Shown here: piece after piece, positions 23,982 to 36,000 of the stretch
Layout: every line of letters begins with the position of its first letter
How positions within the stretch are numbered: position 1 is the first letter of the stretch
Origin: Anolis sagrei
Lineage: Eukaryota > Chordata > Lepidosauria > Squamata > Anolidae
Assembly (NCBI RefSeq): GCF_037176765.1
Contig: NC_090028.1
Span: 20,967,234-21,031,233, forward strand
Length of the DNA stretch: 64,000 nt
Direction: 5' to 3'
Notes under the pieces: model-generated
Databases searched by the model: none
What the model saw: only the letters and a program-made list of their open reading frames with translations
Told to the model about the DNA's origin: nothing
Program-made: the position numbers and the translations under genes

Positions 23982-25345
23982 CAGTGTTTCTCAACCTTCC
24001 TAATGTCCCGACTCCTTAATACAGTTCCTCATGTTCTGGTGACCCCCTGCCATAAAATTATTTTTGTTGCTACTTCATAACTGTAATTTTACTGTTATCG
24101 ACACTGAAATACAACACCGCCTGAGCTCTGCGAGTGCAGCATTTTTCCGAATGAAGCAGAGAGTGTTTGAGGACTGGGATATTCGTAGGGATACCTGTGA
24201 GACGTGGACTGTCTACAGACGTCACATGCAACTCCTGGAACGATTCCATCAGCGTTGCCTCCGGAAAATCCTGCAAATCTCTTGGGAAGACAGGCGGACA
24301 AACGTCTGCGTGCTGGAAGAAGCAAAGACCACCAGCATTGAAGCGATGGTTCTCTGCCATCAACTCCGCTGGACCAGCCACGTTGTCCAGATGCCCGACC
24401 ACCGTCTCCCAAAGCAGTTGCTCTATTCCGAACTCAAGAATGGAAAACGGAATGTTGGTGGACAGGAAAAGAGATTCAAAGATGGGCTCAAAGCCAACCT
24501 TAAAAACTCTGGCATAGACACCGAGAACTGGGAAGCCCTGGCCTTGAGCGCTCCAGCTGGAGGTCAGCTGTGACCAGCAGTGCTGCAGAATTTGAAGAGG
24601 CACGAATGGAGGACGAAAGGGAGAAGCATGCCAAGAGGAAGGCGCGTCAAGCCAACCACGACTGAGACCGCCTTCCACCTGGAAACCAATGCCCTCACTG
24701 CAGAAGATGCAGAGCAAGAATAGGGCTCCACAGCCACATACGGACCCACAAGAACACTGGAAGACAATCATCCTCGGAAAGCGAGGGATCGCCTAACTGA
24801 ACTGTTATGAATCATAATGTAAATATCTGATATGCAGGATGTATTTTCATTCACTGGACCAAAATTTGAATACTGGTGGAGTTGGGGAGATTGATTTGGT
24901 CATTTTGGAGTTGCAGATGCTGGGATTTATAGTTCACCTACAATCAAACAGCATTCTGAAATCCACCAACGATGGAATTGAACCAACCTTGGCACACAGA
25001 ACTCCCATGACCAACAGAAAATACTGGAAGGGTTGGTGGGGCACTGACCATGAGTTTTGGAGTTCACCTACATCCAAAGAGCACCGCGGACCAAACTTGG
25101 CATGGATACTCAATATGTCTAAATGTGAACACTGATAGAGTTTGGGGAAAATAGACCTTGACTTATGGGAGTTGTAGTTGCTGTAATTTATAGCTCGCCT
25201 ACAATCAAAGAGCATTCTGAACCCCACTAATGATGGAATCGAACCAAACTTGGCACACAGAACTCCCATGATGAACAGAAAATACTGGAAGGGTTTGGTG
25301 GACATTGCCCTTGAGTTTTGTAGCTGTAGTTCATCTACATCCAGA
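23982..25345 (+). mobile_element. SPIN-like hAT element, interrupted by LINE B and ended by a SINE
   Basis: Left end cagtgtttctcaaccttcct; SPIN sequence resumes at 24802 (atgaatcataatgtaaatat), then the Helitron-type core to 25345. The right hAT end is absent where the SINE begins. Confidence 0.7.
24099..24801 (+). mobile_element. LINE family B copy nested in the SPIN-like element
   Basis: Target duplication ctgttat at 24092-24098 and 24802-24808. The frame at 24064-24573 reads IQHRLSSASAAFFRMKQRVF and CETWTVYRRHMQLLERFHQR. The segment between RRDT and CETW is missing. Confidence 0.85.
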
Positions 25346-25420
25346 GAGCATATTTGAACTGCCGACCTTTCGGTCAGCAAGTTCAGCAGTTTAACCCACT
25401 GCACTACTGGGGGCTCCTTA
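25345..25420 (-). mobile_element. tRNA-derived SINE head fragment
   Basis: Minus strand ggagcccccagtagtgcagt then gggttaaactgct, the head of the SINE seen at 44.88 kb. Confidence 0.6.
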
Positions 25421-25547
25421 CGGACACTGCGCTAAATATCCAAACAGATTTCTACTGCAAGATTCCTTAGCAGAGGGAAGGCACCAAACAGGAAAAACAG
25501 TATTTCTTAAAAACTGTAGAAATGTTTTATTGTTATCAGAGCGGTTC

Positions 25548-25640
25548 AAGGTGTGTTAGAATATTGCTGCATGAATGTAAGAAGCTGCCTTACAAGACCG
25601 GACAATGTTGGCTGCTTTACCCAGCAGCCACTCTCTGGGG
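25548..25640 (+). repeat. Interspersed repeat, copy 2
   Basis: Shares about 60 bp with 12906-12985 (gtgttagaatattgctgcat). Confidence 0.45.
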
Positions 25641-26170
25641 CTTCAGGCAGGTGTTTTCTCCATCTGCTGCAACCAGATCCTTTTTTAACTAAAATGTCAG
25701 GAAGGGCACCCTCTGGATGCAAATTATACCTGCCACCGGATAGTCATTCTCCAAAAGGGAAGGGAGAAACCAGAGGTTGGAAAAAAGCATATTTCAGAAA
25801 TGTAGCTCCCATGTCCCCAATCCAGCATGACTTTGTGGAGAAAGTAACTATGGTATTTCAAGCATAGAGGTGAGAACTGATTCAAGAGGACTCTGCCCTT
25901 TCAACGCTTATAATGCGTGACTAAACCATATCTGAAGAGCAAAGACATATGGTGGAGTGAGGAGTGCTGGGTGTTGCAGCCCAACAGAGCTGCATGATTC
26001 CAAGGCCTGCTGTATGGGGTGTCATACTCTTTGCATCTTCCAATTCAGAGATGTGAAAAAAGATGTCAGTGGATGCTAGTTGAGGACTTACCGCTGTTTT
26101 AAACACCTTGGAGACACGCAAGGCAAGATAAGTTATGCAAGATCACTTGGGATAAGAAAGCAAGCATCCC
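25640..26170. other. No feature recognised
   Basis: No coding or repeat signal identified. Confidence 0.3.
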
Positions 26171-27462
26171 CCAGTCCTGCTACAAAACAGGAGCTTTTTT
26201 GTTGAGTTCCAGGGCCAGAGAAACAGATGGCGGAAACAGAAGAATGGCCTACCTCAGGGGAGCATGCTTGCTCCATCCATGTTCCACATTTACACAAATG
26301 ACAGCCACTGCCAGAAGGAACAGAGAGCTTCATCTATGCTGATGATCGTGCCATTACCGCTCAAGCAGGGAGCTTTGAGAAGGCTGAATAGAAGCTTTCT
26401 GAAGCTCTAGGTGCTCTTACCGCCTACTACAAAGAAAACCAGCTGATCCCTAATCTATCTAAAATACAGACATGTGCTTTCCAGCTTAAGAACAGACAAG
26501 CATTCCGAGCCCTGAGGATTACCTGGGAAGGAATCCCACTGGAGCATTGCAGCGCACCCAAATATCTGGGACTCACTCTGGACCGTGCTCTGACCTACAA
26601 GAAGCACTGCCAGAATATCAAGCGAAACGTGGGTGTTAGAAACAATATCATACAAAAGCTGACTGGCACAACCTGGGGATCACAACCAGACACAGTGAAG
26701 ACATCTGCCCTTGCGCTATGCTACTCTGCTGCTGAGTACGCATGCCCAGTGTGGAACACATCTCACCACACTAAAACAGTGGACATGGCTGTTAATGAGA
26801 CATGCCGCATTATCACGGGGTGTCTGCGCCCTACACCACTGGATAAATTGCACTGTCTAGCCGGTATTGCACCACCTGACATCTGCCAGGAAGTAGCAGC
26901 CAATAATGAAAGGACTAAGGCAGTGACATCTCCAGCTCATCCCTTTTTTGGGTATCAGCCAGCACGTCAATGACTTAAATCAAGAAATAGTTTTCTAAGA
27001 TCTACAGAGACACTCGCTGGAACATCCCAGCAAGTGAGAGTCCAAAAGTGGCAGGCTCAAACCCAGAACCCCAATCAATGGCTGATACCAAATGAGAGAC
27101 TCCCTCCTGGGCACACAGAAGACTGGGTGACTTGGAAGGCACTGAACAGACTGCGCTCTGGCACCACGAGATGCAGAGCCAACCTCAAGAAATGGGGCTA
27201 CAAAGTGGAATCCACGACATGCGAGTGTGGAGAAGAGCAAACCACTGACCACCTGCTGCAATGCAACCTGAGCCCTGCCCCATGCACAATGGAGGACCTT
27301 CTTAGAGTAACACCAGAGGCACTCCAAGTGGCCAGATACTGGTCAAAGGACATTTAATCAATTACCAAGCTGGCAAACTTTGTGTTTTGTCTGTCTGTTT
27401 GTTTTGTTAAAAATGTAATACAACTGTCTGGTTGCTCCTGACGCGATAAGTAAATAAATCTC
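26170..27462 (+). mobile_element. LINE family C, RT to 3' end
   Basis: Includes [12 protein letters not shown]-like, GVTLD-like and [19 protein letters not shown] blocks and ends [13 protein letters not shown]. 3' UTR ttgctcctgacgcgataagt. Several frame changes. Confidence 0.82.
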
Positions 27463-27729
27463 CCAGTCAGCTGGGAAATCTTCAGGCTTCTGATCAAACT
27501 TTGAAGGAAGACTACAGACCTGGTTGCAGGAGTTTTCAAAGCTAGTGAATAAACCTATTTCCCATAACACACAAAAAAGGCAAGGAGCCAGGAGCCAAGA
27601 CCAGTCAGCTCCAGAGAGCAAGAAAGATCACTCCAGATTAATTCCTTGAACAGAAATATATTTGGAAAGTGAGCAATCCCCATGCCCCTGTTTCTCCTTG
27701 GATGTTATGGCTTCTAGGACAACAGATCT

Positions 27730-28268
27730 TTAAGCTGCTGTTGAGCTGGCACTTGAGTCCCAAAGCTGGCTGTCCTGGTGGCCTGCTTTGTGCCGTTTGC
27801 TGGAGTGTTTTCTGTGAGAGGGTTCAGACGACATGTCTTCGGACCAGGGGCTGAGGACAGGTGGCTCCCCGCTGCTTCTGCTCACAAACACAGCTGGGGT
27901 CTGAGGAGAGGCTTGTAGCTCTTCCACCTGCTTCCCTGGTGGCATCTGGCAGTTCTTGCTTTCTGTGCTGGGCCCAGCGTTCGGGTGCATCTGCCCTTCC
28001 CCTCGGAAGTGGACTGCAGGCAAAGGGAGATGCCGAGAACTTCCCTTGGGAGCTGCATTAGATGCACTGCTCCCCAGACGTGTCTGAGCCACAGGGATTT
28101 CTTCCATGGACTCAGCAGACTCCGAATGGTAATCAGCAGGGGGACCCGCAGCCTGGACAGGAGCGTTGCTGCCTGGAGGTGTGACAGCTTTAGGAAGGAT
28201 GGGCGGCACCGAGAGGCAGAGGCTGGAGGAGGAGGAGGCTGAAGAGGTGGCAGCAGAGAAGGACAACT
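27730..28268 (-). CDS. ZDHHC1: ZDHHC1 last coding exon (Ser/Pro-rich tail)
   Basis: 179 codons including the stop, beginning [20 protein letters not shown] after acceptor TATTTCCAG and ending [12 protein letters not shown]. The tail is low in complexity and rich in Ser, Pro and Ala, with no further domain recognised. No clear polyadenylation signal was found downstream before the LINE copy ending near 27462. Confidence 0.88.
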
Positions 28269-29389
28269 CTGGAAATACATTTTAAAAGCAGGAACAGCAT
28301 GTTATTTATAGCCTAGAAACCTTTAAAAAGGATCTTAAAACCTGGCTCTTCCACTGCGCCTTTGGAGAGTAGGTATACAATCCCACACTACTGCTTAGCC
28401 TCAATGTTCTGTCATTGGAGTATATGTCGTCCCCCCTCTGTGGGAAAGCTTGATTCCTCAACCCCCGCTATAATGAGCTCTTCTCCGCAAATAATCTGTC
28501 TCTCTATGCTACTCTGCTGCTGAGTACGCATGCCCAGTGTGGAACACATCTCACCACACTAAAACAGTAGATGTGGCTCTTAATGAGACATGCCGCATTA
28601 TCACAGGGTGTCTGCGCCCCACACCACTGGAGAAATTACAGTGCTTAGCCGGTATTGCACCACCTGACATCCGCCGGGAAGTAGCAGCCAATAGTGAAAG
28701 GACCAAGGCAGAGACATCTCCAGCTCATCCCGTTTGGGTATCAGCCAGCACGTCAACGACTTAAATCAATACATAGTTTTCTTAGATCTACAGAGACACT
28801 CGCTGGAACACCTCAGCAAGCGAGAGTCCAAAAGTGGCTGGCCCAAACCCACCACCTCAATCCGTGGGTGATACCAGATGAGAGACTCCCCCCTGGGCAC
28901 ACAGAAGACTGGGCGACTTGGAAGGCGCTGAACAGACTGTGCTCTGGCACCACGAGATGCAGAGCCAATCTTAAGAAATGGGGCTACAGGGTAAAATCCA
29001 CGGCATGTGAGTGCGGAGAAGAGCACACCACTGACCACCTGCTGCAATGCAACCTGAGCCCTGCCACATGCACAATGGAGGACCTTCTTGCGGCAACACC
29101 AGAGGCACTCCAAGTGGCCAGATACTGGTCAAAGGATATTTAACCAACTACCAAGTTTGCAAAATATGTGTTTTTTTTTTAAATCTGTGTATTTTTTTTG
29201 TTCTGTTAGAAATGTAATACAATGGTATGGTTGCTGATGACACGATAAATAAATCTCGCCCGAGTTTTAAATTACTGTATATACTCGAGTATAAGCCTAG
29301 TTTTTCAGTCTCCCCCGGCTTATACTCGAGACAATGTTATTTATTATTTTACTTTGTTGTTGTTGTTATTATTACATTTATTATTTTAC

Positions 29390-29431
<42 letters not shown>

Positions 29432-29993
29432 TTATTTTACTCTATTATTATTTGAGGACATGTAAGCATATTTACATTGAAGAAGGTTAGAATAATGGTT
29501 TAATCGGAGTTGGACAGTCTTATCTTGAATTACAGTTTAATGTAAATATTCAAAAATACTTAACCTACTGATGCCTAAATTAATATAATTTTATGGGTAT
29601 CTATTTTTATTTTGAAATTTACCAGTAGCTGCTGCATTTCCCACCCTCAGCTTATATTCAAGTCAATCCATTTTCCCAGTATTTTGTGGTAAAATTAGGT
29701 GCCTCGCTTATATTCGGGTCAGCTTATACTCAAATATATACGGTAGTTTTAATTAGTCTCTCTTTTAATCATGACATGCAGCCTGCCCATTGTCATTGTG
29801 ATTGCGTCTATTGTAACTTTATATTGTTATGTATTTACATGTTTTATTGTATTATTATGTTGCTGTTTACGTTTTCGTTTGTGTTTTGGTTTTATTTTTA
29901 TTGTAATTTGTTGTTCGGGCTTGGCCCCATGTAAGCCGCTTTGAGTCCCCACTGGGGAGATGGTGGTGGGGTATAAATAAAGATTACTATTAC

Positions 29994-30026
<33 letters not shown>

Positions 30027-33000
30027 GTAATTTGTATGTTGCCCTTCTCCCAGTGTGGGTCCTAAAGGTGGCTTCCAGAAAGGATCAGTTATAAAAACCC
30101 CGAACATGAGACAGGGCCTTCTCTGTGGGGACACAAGACAGGGCCTTCTCTGTGGTGGCTCCCGACTCTGGAACACCCTCCCCAAAGATCTTAGACAGGC
30201 CCCTACGTTGGCAGTGTTTAGAAAGAACTTGAAGACCTAGCTGTTCTGATATGCCTTCCCAGAATAGGAAATCTCCAATATCAAGTCCCAGAAGCACTTT
30301 ATTAGAATTAAGATTGCCGTACACCGCACACTGCACTTACCCTATAATCCTTACATATCACCTGTCACATCAGCACTTTTAATCCTGTACCCATTACTCT
30401 GGCCCGGCCCAGTTTTATTGTGTCCTGGTGTATTGTTTATTGCTCGTTATTTAATTTTGCTTTAATTGTTTTAATTTTTTAATTGCTTTAGGTTGTGTAT
30501 TGTTATGTTGTGTTTGAGGCCTTGGCCTTTGTAAGCCGCATCGAGTTCTACGGGAGATGCTAGCGGGGTACAAATAAAGTTAATAAATAATAATAATAAT
30601 AATAATAATAATTTAAAACAATTAAAATAATCAAAAATTCTGATTTTAAATGATAAAATCATTTAAAAGACACACAGAAGCTTTTAATTCATTAATTAAT
30701 GACATGTATATTTTTCTGCCCTCCTTCCCCCTCTCTCTTTCTCCTTCCTTCCTTCCCTTGTCTTTATTTCTTTCTCTCTTCCTTCCCTTCGAATGTGATT
30801 ATACGATTTGTATCCTCTGTAATGCTGAGGAGGCATTTTGCTCTCCTAAGAGGAAATGTTTCAAGAAGATAAAGGAAGACACTCCACAGAAGACATTCCT
30901 CCTTCTCATCTTACCTGACTGTAAAGCTGGAAGAGGAGCAGACCATGGAACTGCGCTCATCTTCAATCTCTCTTTCCGCAATGAAGAAGGTGTCTTATGC
31001 AACTTTTTTCTCTTTTTCCTTTTCTTCTTTTTCTGCAGCTACACATCAAGACAAAGTAGTTTCAATTTAGAGGCAGTGCCAATATGGCTATGTACTTCAC
31101 CTTGAACTTCATGGAGGAAAAGTAAAGCATAAAGGAATAAAAATACAACTACAGCCATATAAAACCAAGAGGATGCCATGCTATTAGCTATGAGCTGAAA
31201 TGTTAACAGTCATGTGTGCTCTAATTTCATTTATTTATCATGTCAGGGGCAGACCAAACAGTTGCATTTCATTTTTTTAACAAACAGACAAAACACAAAG
31301 TTTGCAGACTTGATAGTCTATTAAATTTCCTTTGACCAGTATCTGGCCACTTGGAGTGCCTCTGCTGTTGCTGCAAGAAGGTCCTCCATTGTGCATGTGG
31401 CAGGACTCAGGTTGCATTGCAGCAGATGGTCAGTGGTTTGCTCTTCTCCACACTCGCATGTCAAGGATTCCACTTTGTAGCCCCATTTCTTAACGTTGGC
31501 TCTGCATCTCGTGGTGCCAGAGCGCAGTCTGTTCAGCGCCTTCCAAGTCGCCCAGTTTTTTGTGTGCCCAGGAGGGAGTCTCTCATTTGGTATCAGACAT
31601 TGATTGAGGTTCTGGGTTTGAGCCTGCCACTTTTGGACTCTCGCTTGCTGAGGTGTTCCAGCGAGTGACTCTGTAGATCTTAGAAAACTATTTCTTGATT
31701 TAAATCGTTGATGTGCTTGCTGATATCCAAACAGGGGATGAGCTGGAGATGTCATTGCCTTGCTCCTTTCACTACTGGCTGCTACTTCCCAGCGGATGTC
31801 AGGTGGTGCAATACTGGCTAAACAGTGTAATTTCTCCAGTGGTGTAGGGCGCAGACACCCTGTGATAATGAGGCATGTCTCATTAAAGCCACATCTACTG
31901 TTTTAGTGTGGTGAGATGTGTTCCACACTGGGCATGCATACTCAGCAGCAGAGAAGCATAGCGCAAGGGCAGATGTCTTCACTGTGTCTGGTTGTGATCC
32001 TCAGATTGTGCCAGTCTGCTTTCATATGATATTATTTCTAGCGCCCACTTTTTGCTTGATATTCGGGCAGTGCTTCTTGTAGGTGAAAGCACAGTCCAGA
32101 GTGACTCCCAGGTATTTGGGTGCGCTGCAATGCTCCAGTGGGATTCCTTCCCAGGTAATCCTCAGAGCTCGGGATGCTTGTCTATTCTTGAGGTGAAAAG
32201 CACATGTCTGTGTTTTAGATGGATTAGGGATCAGCTGGTTTTCCCTGTAGTAGGCGGTAAGAGCACCTAGAGCTTTGGAGAGCTTCTGTTCAACCATCTC
32301 AAAGCTCCCTGCTTGAGCGGTAATGGCATGATCATCAGCATAGATGAAGCTCTCTGTCCCTTCTGGCAGTGGCTGGTCATTTGTGTAAATGTTGAACATG
32401 GATGGAGCAAGCACGCTCCCCTGAAGCAGGCTGTTCTTCTGTTTCCGCCATCTGCTTCTCTGGCCCTGGAATTCAACAAAAAAGCTCCTGTTTTGTAGCA
32501 GGTTTCCTATGAGGCGGGTGAGGTGGTAATCCTTTGTGATATTATACATTTTTCTCAGGAGGAGGCGGTGGTTCACAGTATCATAAGCTGCTGACAGGTC
32601 TATGAAGATGGCTGATATCCTGTTTGGGTATCAGCCAGCACGTCAACGACTTAAATCAAGACATAGTTTTCTTAGATCTACAGAGACACTCGCTGGAACA
32701 CCCCAGCAAGCGAGAGTCCAAAAGTGGCAGGCCCAAACCCAGCACCTCAATTCATGGGTGATACCAGATGAGAGACTCCCCCCTGGGCACTCAGAAGACT
32801 GGGTGACTTGGAAGGCGCTGAACAGACTGCGCTCTGGCACCACGAGACGCAGAGCCAATCTTAAGAAATGGGGATACAGGGTGGAATCCTCGGCATGCGA
32901 GTGTGGAAAAGAGCAAACCACTGACCACCTGCTGTAATGCAGCCTGGGCCCTGCCACATGCACAATGGAGGACCTTCTTGTGGCAACACCAGAGGCACTC

Positions 33001-36000
33001 CAAGTGGCCAGATACTGGTCAAAGGACATTTAACCAAATACCAAATTTGCAAAATCTGTGTGTGTTTTTTTTCCTTTTTTTATTTTTTCCCTTTTTTTTC
33101 TTTTTAATCTCTGTGTTTGTTTTGCTCTGTTAGAATTGTAATACAATGGTTGCTGATGACACGATAAATAAATAATCCTGTGATCTGCTGCCTTTCAAAG
33201 CCATCTTCTACGTGCTGAGTCAGGTTCAGCACTTGTGATGTGCAGCTTTTGCCTTTCCTGAAGCCAGCTTGCTGTGGAATCAGACATGGGTCTATTTTTC
33301 CATAATTCTGTGCAAAATAAGTCTCTCCAGAACTTTGTAGAGGTGGCACAACAGGGAGATTGGTCTATAGCTTTTTGGATCATTACGGTCTTTGCCTGGT
33401 TTCAAGATGGCTATGACTCTTGCTTTCCTCCAGATTTTGGGGATCTGACAGGATGCAGTGTAGTTGTTCATCAGCTCCAGCAGCCAGCCCCTTGCTTTTG
33501 GACCAAAGACATAATTTCATAATGAACCATTTAAAATGCCCTCTAACTGAGGCAGAGTGGGCATGATTACCCAACAGGGAAGAGATGAAGAGCAAATACA
33601 AAGTTCAGATGATTATGAATTCAGTATGTGAAAAGTGTAACAGTTCAGGAGCTGGAGACATAGGAGCACAGTAAGGTATATAGTAAGGAACTACTTCCAC
33701 CCACCTGTGGCTGGTCTCTAGTCTGTGCTTCGAACTGTTCAGAGAATAGGATGGTTTTGGACTCTGTTCCATCACTGTGGATGCAGAATGTGGATAAGCT
33801 AAAAGCAGAAAATAAGATGTCAGTGGCTCACGTACCAATCAGCCATGGACTTGTACATACTACCATAAGAACACACCTTATTATACCAAATTTAATTACA
33901 TGCCCAAGTCAGACAGGGTCTCACCTGCAAAACACATACCTTATAAAGGGAGTGGATATTTGAGCCTTTTTCTGTGAGGAGTTGAGAGCCACTTGATTGA
34001 CTTACAAAATGGGATGAATCTATTTAGCCACGAGGACTATGTATTGTCAAAGCCTTTCATGGCTGGAATCACTGAATTGCTGTGAGTTTTCTGGGCTGTA
34101 TGCTCCTGTTCCATAAGCATTCTATCCTGATGTTTTGCCTGCATCTATGGCAGGCATCCTCAGAGGTTGTGAGGTCTCACAACCTCTGAGGATGCCTGCC
34201 ATAGATGTAGGTGAGAATAATCCTTGAGGACTATGTTTTAAAGACTAAGCATTTGCATCTAAAGAAGGCAACATCAGGTAAACATCCCCCAGGAGGAAAG
34301 GAGGAAGGAAAAAGAAAAGGAAGGAAGGACAAAAGGGAGGGAGGAAAAGAGGGGTGGATGGAAGGAAGAGTGGAGGGGAAGGGAGGGGAAGAGATAAGGG
34401 AGGGAGGAAAGAGGGAAGGAAGGAAGGATGGAAGGAGAAAGAGAGGAAAGGTGGTAGAAAAAAGCAAAGGAAGGAAGGAAGACAGGGCGAAAGGGAAGAA
34501 AGGGGGAGAAAGAGGGAGGGAAGGGAGGGGAGATGGAAGGTGGAAGGAAAGAGAAGGGAGGGAGGAAGAGAAGGATGGATGGATGAAAGGGAGGAAGGAA
34601 GAGAAGGATGGAAGCAAGGAAGGGTGGAAGGGCAGGGAGGGAGGAAAGAGAGGAGGGAGGGAAGGAAGGGAGGAAGAGAGGGAGAAGGAAGGAAGGAAGG
34701 AAGGAAGGAAGGAAGGAAGGAAGGAAGGAGAAAGAGAGGGAAGGAGATAGAAAAAAATGAACGAAGGAAGGACAAAAGGGTGGAAGGGAAGAAAGGATGG
34801 AGGGGGAAAGAGGGAGGGAAGGAAGGGAGGGGGAGGAAAGGTGGAAGGAAAGAGAGAAGGGAGGGAGGAAGAGAAGGATGGATGGATGGGAGGAAAAGAA
34901 GGATGGAAGCAAGGAAGGGTGGAAGGGAAGGGAGGGAGGAGAGGAGGGAGGGAAGGGAGGGAGGAAGCGAAGGAGGGAAGGAGGGAAGGAGGGAGGGAGG
35001 GAGGGAGGGAGGGAGGGAGGAAGGAAGGAAGGAAGGAAGGAAGGAAGGAAGGAAGGAAGGAAGGAAGGAAGGAAGGAGAAAGAGACAGGTAAGGAGGGAT
35101 GAAAGAAAGAAGGAAGGACGAAAGAGTGGAAGGGAAGGAAAGAAGGGAGGGAAGGAGGAAGGGAAGAGAAGGAAGGAAAGATAGGATGGTGAGAGAGAGA
35201 AGGGTTTGAGAAAAGGGCCTGCATCTGGGCCGTGGGCCTGGGTTTGCCCATACCTGCCTTACTTCATCAGTTCTAGTTTGACTATAATGTCAGACTGTCA
35301 TTCGAAATGCTTTTATTGACACTATTATACTGAACAGATCACATAGAAACTTATTTCACAGTTAAATGTGGTATCACAACAGTAGTTCTCAACCTGTGGG
35401 TCCCCAGGTGCTTTGGCCTACAACTCCCAGAAATCCCAGCTAGTTTACCAGCTGTTAGGATTTCTGGGAGTTGGAGGCCAAAACATTTGGGGACCCTCAG
35501 GTTGAGAACCACTGCATTGCAGTAACTTCTGGATTAAACTAAATGACAGGAAACCTCAGTTTAGCATTGGGCCTACTCACTCTTTTCCAGATGCCAATCC
35601 AGAAGAGTCTTCTATCTGAATCTCAGGATTGGTATAGCCAAAGCTTCTTGTATAAAACTGCATTTCCTGAAACAAAGAAGAGAAATTTTAAGTAAACAGA
35701 CATGGCATGATCCTAAATTTTTCACAACGCAGAATTATTGCAAAACCTGCTTCTGCAAACTACCTCCACAACTCAGGACAACGAAGAAATGTTTGGATTG
35801 TTTAGCACAGATACTAAATGATGTCAGCACAACTCATTTCAAGGACAATGGAAAACCCTCATCCATTCCCCCAGATTGCAATTTTGAGTTGATAAAAGTG
35901 AAAGAGTTGGCTGGCAACAGTTTAAGATTATGAAATGCTTGAATGAGTTTAGAATTTTAGAAGTTCCAGTGCTAGAACTCCCTCAATTACTAAATAACCA

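Noticed and set aside
33060-33110. Rho-independent terminator-like T runs
   Set aside because: They are LINE 3' UTR poly-T stretches; bacterial terminators do not apply.
34211-35251. Long frames (up to 325 codons) on both strands
   Set aside because: Pure GGAA/TTCC low-complexity DNA is open in many frames; no protein family is involved.
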